Shown piece by piece: positions 19,365 through 27,237 of a stretch of 64,000 nt of DNA; within the stretch, counting starts at the first letter, position 1; every line of letters starts with the position of its first letter. The stretch spans positions 180,130-244,129 of the forward strand of contig AFXB01000004.1 in assembly GCA_000238815.2 (NCBI GenBank), written 5' to 3'. The position numbers were made by a program, and so were the translations under genes. The stretch is from SAR116 cluster alpha proteobacterium HIMB100 (GTDB lineage: Bacteria > Pseudomonadota > Alphaproteobacteria > Puniceispirillales > Puniceispirillaceae). The notes below the pieces were generated by a model, which had not been told where the DNA came from, searched no databases, and saw only the letters and a list, made by a program, of their open reading frames with translations.

Positions 19365-19982
19365 ATGTCTGCCCAGCCGGTAATTGACTATTATCTCTCT
19401 CCTGTAAGCCCATGGACATATCTTGCGGCCAGCCGCTTTCGTGAACTTGCGGCGCGGCATGATGCAACGGTTCACTTATTTCTGGTTGATTTAGGCAAAG
19501 TTTTTCCGGTTAGTGGCGGTCTGCCTCTGCCAAAACGCGCGCCTCAACGTCAGGCTTACAGGCTTCAGGAAATGGCCCGTTATTCGCGCTATTTGGATCA
19601 GCCCTTAATCGCGCAGCCCGCCCATTTTCCGCCGTCCTCAGGTCTTGCCGGTGTGGTGATGGCCGCTGCCAGAGCCCATCTTGATATAACAGACACTTTG
19701 CGCGCAACTGAGGCAATGATGGCCAGATTATGGGCGCATGATGAAGATATTGGCACAGCAGACGTTTTGATATCTGCCCTGAATGAAGCGGGGTTTGACG
19801 GGGCAGGTTTGGTTGCTGATGCACAAGAAAAGACAGAAGCCTATGCTGCAGAAATTGCCGTCGATACAGAGCGGGCGATAGAGGCAAATGTTTTTGGTGC
19901 ACCAACTTTTATCGTGGATGACGAGGTGTTTTGGGGTCAGGACCGACTGGAGCTGTTAGACTGGCATTTATCGTCTCTTTAA
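19365..19982 (+). CDS. DsbA-like thioredoxin-fold protein, 2-hydroxychromene-2-carboxylate isomerase family
   Basis: A 205-residue kappa-GST/HCCA isomerase-type protein. I start it at ATG 19365, with GGAG upstream, instead of GTG 19341. The N-terminal YYLSPVSPWTYLAASRF has Ser where DsbA has the CxxC pair, typical of the glutathione-dependent isomerase branch. The GAPTFIVDDEVFWGQDRLELLDW end is the conserved cis-proline and closing motif. Named members act in naphthalene degradation, but most homologues have no known substrate and no such pathway is visible here. A strong terminator follows. Confidence 0.85.
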   Translation: MSAQPVIDYYLSPVSPWTYLAASRFRELAARHDATVHLFLVDLGKVFPVSGGLPLPKRAPQRQAYRLQEMARYSRYLDQPLIAQPAHFPPSSGLAGVVMAAARAHLDITDTLRATEAMMARLWAHDEDIGTADVLISALNEAGFDGAGLVADAQEKTEAYAAEIAVDTERAIEANVFGAPTFIVDDEVFWGQDRLELLDWHLSSL

Positions 19983-20008
19983 AAGATTGGCTGTTTCGTC
20001 AAAATTTT

Positions 20009-20041
20009 AGCTCGTCTGAAGAGGTTCAGACGAGCTATTTT
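20009..20041 (+). terminator. Rho-independent terminator
   Basis: AGCTCGTCTGAA (20009-20020) pairs perfectly with TTCAGACGAGCT (20025-20036), a 12-bp stem with a GAGG loop, followed by ATTTTT. It ends the transcript of the isomerase-type gene 26 bases upstream. Confidence 0.9.
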
Positions 20042-20105
20042 TATGCACTGTTCTTGCCTGGCGGTGGCCGAAAAATGATGGCTCTTGTTTCCTAAATACC
20101 AAGAT

Positions 20106-20121
20106 TTAACAGTTTATTAAC
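20106..20121. promoter_or_regulatory. Candidate CtrA binding site
   Basis: TTAACAGTTTATTAAC fits the TTAA-N7-TTAA(C) consensus of the alphaproteobacterial cell-cycle regulator CtrA. It lies about 90 bases upstream of the SDR gene at 20212. One match by chance in a window of this size is possible, so this is only a candidate. Confidence 0.35.
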
Positions 20122-20211
20122 TTTCGCCTGTTATGCTTTCTGCTGAGGTGTCGGTGCAGGGGTGTCCGTCTCTTGCGCGGCCTCAGTGATCTGTTGTGAG
20201 GAAACAATGGC

Positions 20212-21026
20212 ATGAGGCAAACAATTTTCATCACGGGGGCATCATCTGGGATTGGGCTGGCCACGGCAAAGCTGTTCCAGGCGAAAGGCTGGAATGTTGT
20301 GGCGACCATGCGCAAGCCTAAAATGGCAGGCAATCTAGCAGGGCTTGCAAATATGCTGATAACCCGTCTTGACGTTACTGACACGGGCCGAATTGAAGGC
20401 GCGATTGATGCTGGTTTGAAGCGGTTTGGCCAGATTGATGCTTTGCTGAATAATGCAGGATATGGCGCATATGGCTCTCTGGAGAATTTTTCTGATGAGC
20501 GGATTCGCCGCCAATTTGACACTAATGTGATAGGGTTACTTCTTGTCACTCGTGCAATTCTTCCGCATATGCGGGAGAGACGGAGCGGCACAATCGTCAA
20601 TATCAGCTCCATTGGCGGCCAAGTGACTTTCCCTCTTGGAACGCTGTATCATGGGACTAAATTTGCTGTTGAAGGTCTGTCAGAGGCGCTTCATTTTGAA
20701 CTGGCATCCGTCGGCATTCGCATGAAATCATTGAACCGGGAATGATTGCAACTGATTTTGCTGGCCGGTCTTTCGACTTCGCCAACGATCCGGAAATTGA
20801 CGAATACAAGGACATCGTCAGTAAGGTAAAGAGGGCCTTTAGGGATAACCGGGTGCCCCCTTCACCAGCTGAGCTGGTTGCAAAGGTGATTTTTGGTGCG
20901 GTTTCCGATGGCACAGGTCGTCTGCGTTATCGGGTGGGCGACGATGCACATGCGTTACTGGATTATCGCAAACACGTGGACGATGACATCTTTTTTGCAG
21001 GTATCAGAGCACAATTTGGTTTGTAA
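20212..21026 (+). pseudogene. Short-chain dehydrogenase/reductase, split by a one-base frameshift
   Basis: Two overlapping frames together encode one SDR of about 270 residues. The first (20212-20745) has the NAD(P)-binding TGASSGIG, the NNAG motif and the catalytic YHGTK. It then runs out of frame after GIRMK. The second (20742-21026) continues with MIATDFAGRS, the expected 'PGxxxTxF' region. Adding one A to the AAA run at 20725-20727 restores a continuous reading, MKIIEPGMIATDF. This is either a real recent inactivation or a homopolymer sequencing error; the artefact at the window's end makes the second plausible. The substrate is unknown. Confidence 0.8.
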
Positions 21027-21054
21027 AAAGACCTATAGGTCAAACCATTTAAAA

Positions 21055-21142
21055 TGGTGGGGACACCCGGACTTGAACCGGGAAGGCCTATTAAGCCGAC
21101 AGATTTTAAGTCTGTTGTGTTTACCAATTTCACCATGCCCCC
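21055..21142 (-). tRNA. tRNA-Leu (anticodon UAA)
   Basis: Read on the minus strand, an 88-base tRNA folds with acceptor GGGGGCA/TGTCCCC (one G-U pair), anticodon stem ACAGA/TCTGT around loop CTTAAAA (anticodon TAA), a long variable arm, and T arm CCCGG-TTCAAGT-CCGGG. Discriminator A and an encoded CCA end it. The long variable arm and UAA anticodon identify tRNA-Leu for UUA/UUG codons. Confidence 0.95.
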
Positions 21143-21168
21143 AACGGTATGGTCATATAGTATGTGTT

Positions 21169-21197
21169 CTCTTATCTGATGCAGCGCGCGGCGTCAA
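21169..21197 (-). promoter_or_regulatory. Possible promoter for tRNA-Leu
   Basis: On the minus strand TTGACG is followed after 17 bases by TAAGAG, about 26 bases before the mature tRNA 5' end. The -35 is good; the -10 is weak. Confidence 0.35.
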
Positions 21198-21232
21198 ATG
21201 ACAATCTACTGTCTTGTTCTTCCGTTCGGGCC

Positions 21233-21856
21233 TTAGTCCCGATCCCCGTTCCGCCCGAACAAGAGATCGAACCGCCTCAAAAAAGCGCGCGCTGCCTTTT
21301 CAGGTGGCAGCGGAACCAGCTCATAATCCGCTGGCGTGCCACGTGGCTTGGAAAATAGCCGTTTTGCGTCTGCTTCTGAAAAACCGGCAAGCTGTGTTGC
21401 TTCAATATATGCAGACATGCGATCTGCCCGCTTGATTGAATGAGCAATGCCTGGTGGCAAGTCGGGCGGCAGGCCAAACCGAATATGAACTGCCTTTTGT
21501 AAGCTATCTTCAATTTGCCGATATTTTGCGCCAAGAGCTGCTTTGAAAGGGGTAATCATATCTCCAATGACATATTCAGGTGCGTCATGAAGCAGACCAG
21601 CCAGCCGCCATTTTTGCAATAATTGTGGAGCGTTACGTGACAAAATTTCCTCAACCAGAACAGCATGCTGGGCAACCGACAGCCCGTATTTGCCTTTTGT
21701 TTGTCCGTTCCATCGGCTTACCCGGGCTAAACCATGAGCGATATCTTCTATTTCAATATCTAACGGGCTGGGGCTAAGGATATCCAATCGCCGGCCAGAC
21801 AGCATCCTTTGCCAGGCACGATCAGTTGGTGTCGAACTGGTTGGCTTTGCAGGCAT
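21233..21856 (-). CDS. HD-domain phosphohydrolase (YfbR-like)
   Basis: A predicted metal-dependent nucleotide phosphohydrolase of about 207 residues. The HD-domain metal ligands are visible as YGLSVAQHAVL (first His), LLHDAPEYVIGDM (HD pair) and IKRADRMSAYIEA (final Asp). Alphaproteobacterial homologues typically begin near RMLSGRRLDILSPSPLDIEIEDIAHGL, so I start at ATG 21856. The frame is open to 21958, but that extension is not family-like, and no clear ribosome-binding site settles it. YfbR-type enzymes are 5'-deoxynucleotidases; activity here is inferred only. Confidence 0.8.
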   Translation of the reverse strand: MPAKPTSSTPTDRAWQRMLSGRRLDILSPSPLDIEIEDIAHGLARVSRWNGQTKGKYGLSVAQHAVLVEEILSRNAPQLLQKWRLAGLLHDAPEYVIGDMITPFKAALGAKYRQIEDSLQKAVHIRFGLPPDLPPGIAHSIKRADRMSAYIEATQLAGFSEADAKRLFSKPRGTPADYELVPLPPEKAARAFLRRFDLLFGRNGDRD

Positions 21857-22021
21857 GATCTGGTGTGTTCCTGAAACAAGGGAAAAGGTCGGGAGTGATG
21901 ATGACAAATTGCGGGCCGCGGGTAAAGCGAGAAAGGGTTGGCGGCAGCCGTAAAACAAGGTATCACGGGAACACAGTACCGACCTGTTTTGATTAACGCT
22001 TTCATTAATAGGGTGTCAGAC

Positions 22022-22723
22022 GTGGATTTTTTTGAGACACGTGAAAAATACCGTCGCCGTGAAGTGCATCTTTATATGCGCTGGCTGAGCCGCATTTTCT
22101 TTCTTGGTCTCGCGTTATGGCTAGGTTGGCAATGGGGTTCGCTGGAGCAGCGCCGTCTGCAGGCTGATGCCGATTTGGCGCTATATGAGCGTGAACAACA
22201 GATTAAAGAATTGTCAGGCAAGGTTGAAGGTCTTGAGCATGACCTGCGCCAGTTGCGTGCAACAAGACAAGCTAATGCGCTTACAGATGAGGCTGCAGAC
22301 AGCAAGCTTACCCGTTTGATAAGAGGGCAGATTGCGCGTGGTACACGGATTGAGCAGATTTACCAAATGTTGCAGGGACTTGGCAAACCAGTGAACTGTC
22401 GGGCGTTGTCCAGCCATTCTGTCGCCGTGGCAACTGAACTCTATAGCGGCGTTGAATCAAACATTACATTGTTTGACGGTGGTCTGGGGCTGCATATCGA
22501 AGGTCAGCCTCAGGCACAGGGGTCAAAGAATGAACCTTGGTTTGACCCTAAACGCGAGATTTCTGCCCGCTTTATTTATCTGGGGTCTCAAAAAGTTGAA
22601 AAGGGCATTTTACCGTTACGCACGGTTCTGCCCGCCGAAGATTGGGTGTTGGTGGTCGATATCAGGCCATCTGAATTGCGTGGCTATGTTTCGGTTGATG
22701 TGCAGAACTGCGCGATCCGGTAA
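22022..22723 (+). CDS. Membrane-anchored coiled-coil protein of unknown function
   Basis: I do not recognise this protein. From GTG 22022 (AGGG upstream) it would have about 233 residues; ATG 22076 is an alternative. A single transmembrane helix (WLSRIFFLGLALWLGWQWGS) is followed by a charged, heptad-like coiled coil from SLEQRRLQADADLALYEREQ to about residue 75. The remaining globular part has a predicted beta-rich end (ARFIYLGSQ...WVLVVDIRPSELRGYVSVDV). The topology suggests a periplasmic domain on a stalk. It ends 11 bases before the convergent flavin-reductase gene and is divergent from the HD hydrolase. Confidence 0.55.
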   Translation: MDFFETREKYRRREVHLYMRWLSRIFFLGLALWLGWQWGSLEQRRLQADADLALYEREQQIKELSGKVEGLEHDLRQLRATRQANALTDEAADSKLTRLIRGQIARGTRIEQIYQMLQGLGKPVNCRALSSHSVAVATELYSGVESNITLFDGGLGLHIEGQPQAQGSKNEPWFDPKREISARFIYLGSQKVEKGILPLRTVLPAEDWVLVVDIRPSELRGYVSVDVQNCAIR

Positions 22724-22734
22724 AGCTGTCAGCC

Positions 22735-23355
22735 TCAGGGACTCATTTCAAACACATCACGAACTGCCGCATAATCCTTATAGCCCAGACGGGCGACAGG
22801 GGTATAGCGGCTGACATCTACACGGCCATCAACAATGACCGCCTCATCTATATGAATGCCGACGATCGTGCCCATAACCATGACTGAATTCTGGCCACGG
22901 CCATTATCCGGCAGTGTGATGTGATCATAATAGACACATTCCAGATGAGCTGGCGCGCCAGCAACGAGAGGCACAGAAATCTGTTCTGCCTTCTTTTTAC
23001 CAAGGCCGGTATGGTCGAATTCGTCTGTTTCTGCTGTGACATCCTGACTTGATTTCACCATTTGATCGGCTTGCTCACTGCCAACGATATTCACGCCAAA
23101 TTCCCGTGTGTCAAAAATATTGGCCAAACTGTCTTTTTGGCCCCCTTTATTGGCCTCTCGCATATCTGGAGCAGAAATGAACATCACCATGGGCGGCAGT
23201 TCAGCAATTGCATTGAAAAAACTGTAGGGTGAGAGATTGGCAACACCATCTGAAGACAGGCTGGAAATCCAGCCGATAGGTCTAGGCGAAATTAACGCCT
23301 TCAGCGGAGAATAGGTGAGACCATGCTGTTTATGTGTTCCGGGAAGAAAAAACAT
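22735..23355 (-). CDS. Flavin reductase-like (FMN-binding) domain protein
   Basis: A 206-residue split-barrel flavoprotein of the DIM6/NTAB family. I start it at ATG 23355 (MFFLPGTHKQHG) with AGAGG upstream. The longer frame to 23502 encodes a low-complexity Cys/Pro-rich leader, probably not translated. FMN-binding motifs include LISPRPIGWISSLSSDGVANLSPYSFFNAI and the STRDFCVN-type segment DTREFGVNIVGSEQ. Relatives reduce or bind flavin for two-component oxygenases, but no partner oxygenase is adjacent. Confidence 0.85.
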   Translation of the reverse strand: MFFLPGTHKQHGLTYSPLKALISPRPIGWISSLSSDGVANLSPYSFFNAIAELPPMVMFISAPDMREANKGGQKDSLANIFDTREFGVNIVGSEQADQMVKSSQDVTAETDEFDHTGLGKKKAEQISVPLVAGAPAHLECVYYDHITLPDNGRGQNSVMVMGTIVGIHIDEAVIVDGRVDVSRYTPVARLGYKDYAAVRDVFEMSP

Positions 23356-23518
23356 CTGTTCAGCCTCTGCTGGTATAGCTGGCGATGGGTCTGATCTGCA
23401 GGCTTGCAGACTGCGTAAACCTAACAAAGTATGGCTATGCAGACAAGTCTGGCTAGCCGGTGCTGGGAACGGGGCAAACCGCCAGCAAATTGATATGTGC
23501 AAAAGGGGCAGATAACAG

Positions 23519-24256
23519 ATGTCAAAGACGATTATCTTCGGGGCTACCGGTCATATGGGTCAAGCGATTGCCCGGCAAATGGTCGCTGCGGGCAAGCCAG
23601 TTCATCTTGCGGGCCGTGACGACGAGGCTCTCGGCGCTTTGGCAACAGAACTTGGTGTACGCGCAAGCTTATTTGATCTGAATATGCCTGATACGTTAGA
23701 TGCTGTCATCTCTGAAGCCAGTGCAGATGGCCAGCTTGCCGGTTTGGTCTGGGCAGTAGGCAGTATCCTTTTAAAGCCTCTAAGCAAGCTATCTGCAGCT
23801 GATTTTGTTGAAACATATCAGACCAATGTTGTGGGTGCAGCATTAGCTGTTAAGGCAGCTCAAACGGCGCTAAAAGCAGGCAAGGGTAGTGTGGTGTTGT
23901 TCAGCTCGGTTGCCGCCTCACAGGGGTTTACCAATCATGCAGCAATTGGCGCAGCAAAGGCCGGTGTGGAGGGGTTGGCAAAAGCTCTTGCAGCTGAGCT
24001 TTCGCCTGATGTTCGGGTCAATGTCATCGCACCATCGCTAAGTCAGTCAAAGATGGCAGAACCTCTGCTTGCTAATGACGCTATGGCGAAGGGCCTTGCT
24101 CAGATGCATCCGCTTGGCCGTTTGGGAAGGCCGGATGATTTTTCAGCTCTTGTCAGTCTCCTTTTGGATGCTGAAAAATCAGGGTGGATAACAGGGACAG
24201 TTCTTGCAGTAGATGGTGGGCGCGGGTCTCTGGCTGTCAACGCCAGAAGCAGATGA
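23519..24256 (+). CDS. SDR-family oxidoreductase
   Basis: A 245-residue classical-type short-chain dehydrogenase with an atypical cofactor motif, FGATGHMGQAIA instead of TGxxxGIG, and weak catalytic residues: SS at FSSVAASQGF, and a GAAKAG segment where YxxxK is expected (Ala-Ala-Lys, with no obvious Tyr). The closing GWITGTVLAVDGG is canonical. It overlaps the next SDR gene by ATGA (24253-24256), so both are co-translated and probably serve the adjacent lipid locus. Loss of the tyrosine makes its catalytic competence uncertain. Confidence 0.85.
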   Translation: MSKTIIFGATGHMGQAIARQMVAAGKPVHLAGRDDEALGALATELGVRASLFDLNMPDTLDAVISEASADGQLAGLVWAVGSILLKPLSKLSAADFVETYQTNVVGAALAVKAAQTALKAGKGSVVLFSSVAASQGFTNHAAIGAAKAGVEGLAKALAAELSPDVRVNVIAPSLSQSKMAEPLLANDAMAKGLAQMHPLGRLGRPDDFSALVSLLLDAEKSGWITGTVLAVDGGRGSLAVNARSR

Positions 24257-24999
24257 GCAGACATCTCTTCATTACGGGTGCAAGTTCAGGAATTGGGCGG
24301 AGCCTCGCCCAAAAGATGGCAACCGATGGATGGCGGGTATCCGCCGTTGCACGGCGTTCCGAACGATTGGCTGGTTTAAAAGATAACTATCCGTCTATTC
24401 TGCCGTTGACTGCTGACGTGACTGACAAGGCTCAGATAAAAGCTGTTATGACCGAAGCGGTCGCGCTTCATGGTCCAATCGACCTTGCTGTGCTTAATGC
24501 GGGCATTTACACACCTGTAAAAACTGAATCATTCACAGCTGATGTGTTCATTCAGCAAATGCAGGTCAATTACTTTGGTATGATTAATTGTCTTGAACAT
24601 CTGCTCGCACCGATGATGGCACGCGGGTGTGGTCACATTGCCTTGATGGGTTCAGTGGCAGGTTATCGGGGCTTGCCTTTGTCAGCTGCTTATGGTCCGA
24701 CCAAGGCCGCCATTCAAAATTTGGCTGAATCACTTTATTTTGATCTTCAGCCAAAGGGCGTTAAGCTACAGCTGATAAATCCTGGCTTTGTTGAGACGGA
24801 GGCAACAGCCATAAATGATTTTAAAATGCCGGACCTTATAACAAGTGATACGGCAGCCCTGCATATTATCAACGGGCTAAAGCGCGATGAGTTTGAAATC
24901 AGTTTCCCAAAATCATTTGTGCGGAAAATGAAGCTTATGCGCCTGATACCTTTGCCTTTATATCTTCGTCTGACAGCCAAGCTGACCGGTCATCACTAA
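24253..24999 (+). CDS. SDR-family oxidoreductase associated with the lipid-modification locus
   Basis: A 248-residue short-chain dehydrogenase starting at ATG 24253, four bases inside the previous gene. It has TGASSGIGRSLAQ, NAGIY, and the catalytic Ser/Tyr/Lys as MGSVAGYRGLPLSAAYGPTKAA, so unlike its upstream neighbour it looks fully active. The C-terminus has LRLTAKL after a basic, hydrophobic patch (RKMKLMRLIPLPLYL), suggesting membrane association. SDRs of this type are found next to NTF2-like, FAD oxidoreductase, DUF1365, CFA and DUF3833 genes in other proteobacteria; that association is from memory. Confidence 0.88.
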   Translation: MSRHLFITGASSGIGRSLAQKMATDGWRVSAVARRSERLAGLKDNYPSILPLTADVTDKAQIKAVMTEAVALHGPIDLAVLNAGIYTPVKTESFTADVFIQQMQVNYFGMINCLEHLLAPMMARGCGHIALMGSVAGYRGLPLSAAYGPTKAAIQNLAESLYFDLQPKGVKLQLINPGFVETEATAINDFKMPDLITSDTAALHIINGLKRDEFEISFPKSFVRKMKLMRLIPLPLYLRLTAKLTGHH

Positions 25000-25026
25000 C
25001 TCTTTGCACTCAGGGGCTGAAACACT

Positions 25027-25485
25027 ATGTCGCTTTTGTCTCAAACAAGATCTTACGCAAAAGCCTTTGCTGAGATGACCCCGGAAACAGTTGGTGAGCT
25101 TACGTCATTTTTATCTGAAGATGTGATCTTTACAGATCCCTTTAATAAGTTACATGGGCATGCAGCATTTACGGCGATTTTTGATCATATGTTTGCTGTC
25201 ATGATGAACCCGCGCTTTGAAATTCTGGATGTCGCCTGTTCAGACCGAGCTGGCTATATCAAATGGCGGATGACAGGGGCGTTAAAAGCCCGGCCGTCCT
25301 TTACCATTGACCTTACAGGCATGTCAGAAATTGAATTTGATGAATCTGGTTTGGTAACTGCGCATTATGATCATTGGGATAGTGCGCACAAACTGCTTGC
25401 CAGATTACCTGGAATTGGCTGGCTTGTCAGACGGTTGCTCAAGCTTTTCGCTTTGCCAACCAAAATGTTATCAGACCGTTCGTGA
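25027..25485 (+). CDS. NTF2-like / SnoaL-type protein
   Basis: A 152-residue protein of the nuclear-transport-factor-2-like fold, with helices around SYAKAFAEMTPETVGELTSFL and the core DVIFTDPFNKLHGHAAFTAIFDHMF, then strands containing IKWRMTG and VTAHYDHWD. The fold makes cone-shaped pockets used by small isomerases and cyclases. Its ligand is unknown, but the Asp/His-rich pocket would permit catalysis. It lies 27 bases after the second SDR. Its 3' end overlaps the convergent DUF3833 gene by 15 bases. Confidence 0.82.
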   Translation: MSLLSQTRSYAKAFAEMTPETVGELTSFLSEDVIFTDPFNKLHGHAAFTAIFDHMFAVMMNPRFEILDVACSDRAGYIKWRMTGALKARPSFTIDLTGMSEIEFDESGLVTAHYDHWDSAHKLLARLPGIGWLVRRLLKLFALPTKMLSDRS

Positions 25486-25953
25486 GAAGGTTATGAACAC
25501 CTCACCCAGCAACAGGCCGAATTTACTGACTCTCGCCCGATTCAGAATTGTTGTGTCGGTTTGCCTGACCATGACATCATCAAAATGAACCTTCACGCGA
25601 CGGTTATATAAAGTCAGCAGAAAGTCATATTTTAGCTTGAATACTGCGCCATCTACATGGCCTGTACCCTGACCGACAACATCGGGTGTATGTGCGGTAT
25701 AACGATTGTCGCTATGTTTGACGATCGTCCATGAACGGGCTTCTGTCATACCGTCATCATAGGTGAATTTTTCGTGCATTGTTGTCTGCTCGTCCGCAGA
25801 ATCACAGCTGATATCAATCAGAAACCGTTTTTGAACTTGGCCAAACCGGTCAACAAACATGCCGTGTGCGGTGAAGTTTCCATCAAAGAAACATACCGGG
25901 TCAAAAGGCTTGTCGTTAAAAACAAGGGAATTAAGATTACCGTCAGGGGCCAT
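25471..25953 (-). CDS. DUF3833 family protein
   Basis: A 160-residue member of DUF3833, recognised by FDPVCFFDGNFTAHGMFVDRFGQVQKRFLIDI, the FTYDDGMTEARSWTI strand pair and the end VSKFGLLLGEVFITFSR. Family proteins are usually small lipoproteins coded beside CFA-type enzymes. This copy starts directly in the mature domain with no signal peptide or lipobox. An ATG overlapping the CFA stop codon (26043-26046) opens a frame that ends after seven codons, so a damaged or missed signal sequence is possible. It is the last gene of the minus-strand lipid operon. Confidence 0.8.
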   Translation of the reverse strand: MAPDGNLNSLVFNDKPFDPVCFFDGNFTAHGMFVDRFGQVQKRFLIDISCDSADEQTTMHEKFTYDDGMTEARSWTIVKHSDNRYTAHTPDVVGQGTGHVDGAVFKLKYDFLLTLYNRRVKVHFDDVMVRQTDTTILNRARVSKFGLLLGEVFITFSRTV

Positions 25954-26042
25954 AAGCTGGTTACACCACTATTATTTACCTTGGTGCTTACGACGCTCTG
26001 TAAAAAGCAGATTACCTGTATTTTACCAAATGAAATGGCGTT

Positions 26043-27233
26043 TCATTTATGCGTGATCAGTATTTGTTTTACATCGATCATGCCTGCTTTAAACCCACCT
26101 TCGCAATAAGACAGATAGAGCTCCCACATTCGTCTGAACCGCTCGTCAAATTTTGGTGTGCGCCCTAACTCAGGCCATGCTTTGGTGAATCTTACTTTCC
26201 ATTCCGCTAGAGTGCGGGCATAGTCCTTGCCATACCCCTGATGAAAATCAAGCGACAAACCAGCTGTTTCCAAAGGCTTGTCCAGGGCCTCAACAGAAGG
26301 CAACATGCCTCCAGGAAAGATATATTTCTGAATAAAATCGGGTTGTGTGCGATATTCAAGAAAGGCCTTATGATCCATGGTGATTACTTGAAGAGCAGCC
26401 TTTCCTCCTTGTTTCAGGCAGTTGGACAGGGTACGGAAATATACAGGCCAATATTCTTCACCGACAGCCTCAAACATTTCAATTGAAACGATTTTGTCGA
26501 AGCGTTGATTCAGCTTTCTGTAGTCCAGCATCTGAATATCAGTTTGGTCACTTAACCCCGCATCGTGCAAACGCTTGGTGGCAAAATCATATTGCTCCTG
26601 GCTGATGGTGATGCCGGTTACATGTGCCCCATGCTCACGAGCGGCATATTCAGCAAAACCGCCCCAGCCACATCCGATTTCTAAAACCCTGTCACCAGCT
26701 TGAATGTCGGCTAATTCAGCAAGCTTGCGGTATTTCCGGGTTTGTGCATCTTCTAATGAATCCTCATCCGATTGAAATACAGCAGATGAATATGTCATGG
26801 TTTGGTCAAGCCAGGTGCTGTAGAATTGATTACCCAAATCATAATGATAAGAGATGTTGCGGCGTGAACCAGATTGGTTGTTTCGGTTGCGCCAATGTTG
26901 AAATTTCAGCCATAATTTTTGTATAGCTCCCAATTTTAGCTGTTGTTCGAGATAGCTGTCATGCTGGACGGCCAATTCAATCAGCGTAGTCAGATTGCTG
27001 CTATCCACTTCACCAAGCATGAAAGCCTCACAAAAGCCCATCTTGCCGTCATTTACCATTCTGTTGATGGCAGTGTCATGTATCAGCTGCAAATCGGCTG
27101 TTGGGCCAGCTTGTTTGCCTGTGAATTTGTGGCTGGTCCCATCCGGCAAAGTCAAGGTTAACGCACCATATTGTATATGAGAGAAAATTTTCAATAACGC
27201 GCGTTGCTTAAGCGCAGATCCAATTGCATTCAT
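26043..27233 (-). CDS. CFA-family S-adenosylmethionine fatty-acid methyltransferase (non-classical; UfaM-like candidate)
   Basis: A 396-residue cyclopropane-fatty-acid-synthase-family protein starting at ATG 27233 (AAAGG upstream). The SAM site is VLEIGCGWGGFAEYA (residues 183-197), and YIFPGGMLPS and DYARTLAEW are family motifs. By alignment to the E. coli Cfa active site, the bicarbonate-binding Cys is Ser here (S150 in MTYSSAVF) and the His is Gln (Q282 in ALQVITM), while the Glu (E255) and Tyr remain. This points to methyl transfer to an unsaturated acyl chain without ring closure, as in enzymes that start methylated furan fatty acids. It sits 4 bases after DUF1365. Confidence 0.88.
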   Translation of the reverse strand: MNAIGSALKQRALLKIFSHIQYGALTLTLPDGTSHKFTGKQAGPTADLQLIHDTAINRMVNDGKMGFCEAFMLGEVDSSNLTTLIELAVQHDSYLEQQLKLGAIQKLWLKFQHWRNRNNQSGSRRNISYHYDLGNQFYSTWLDQTMTYSSAVFQSDEDSLEDAQTRKYRKLAELADIQAGDRVLEIGCGWGGFAEYAAREHGAHVTGITISQEQYDFATKRLHDAGLSDQTDIQMLDYRKLNQRFDKIVSIEMFEAVGEEYWPVYFRTLSNCLKQGGKAALQVITMDHKAFLEYRTQPDFIQKYIFPGGMLPSVEALDKPLETAGLSLDFHQGYGKDYARTLAEWKVRFTKAWPELGRTPKFDERFRRMWELYLSYCEGGFKAGMIDVKQILITHK

Positions 27234-27237
27234 CCTT

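Noticed and set aside
20106..20612. 168-codon minus-strand frame opposite the first half of the frameshifted SDR
   Set aside because: Composition (Arg/Pro/Ser-rich) is that of an antisense shadow; the plus strand has clear SDR motifs.
23519..24999. Recent tandem duplication of the two adjacent SDR genes
   Set aside because: Their cofactor motifs, active sites and C-termini differ strongly, so they are distant paralogues and not a recent duplication.
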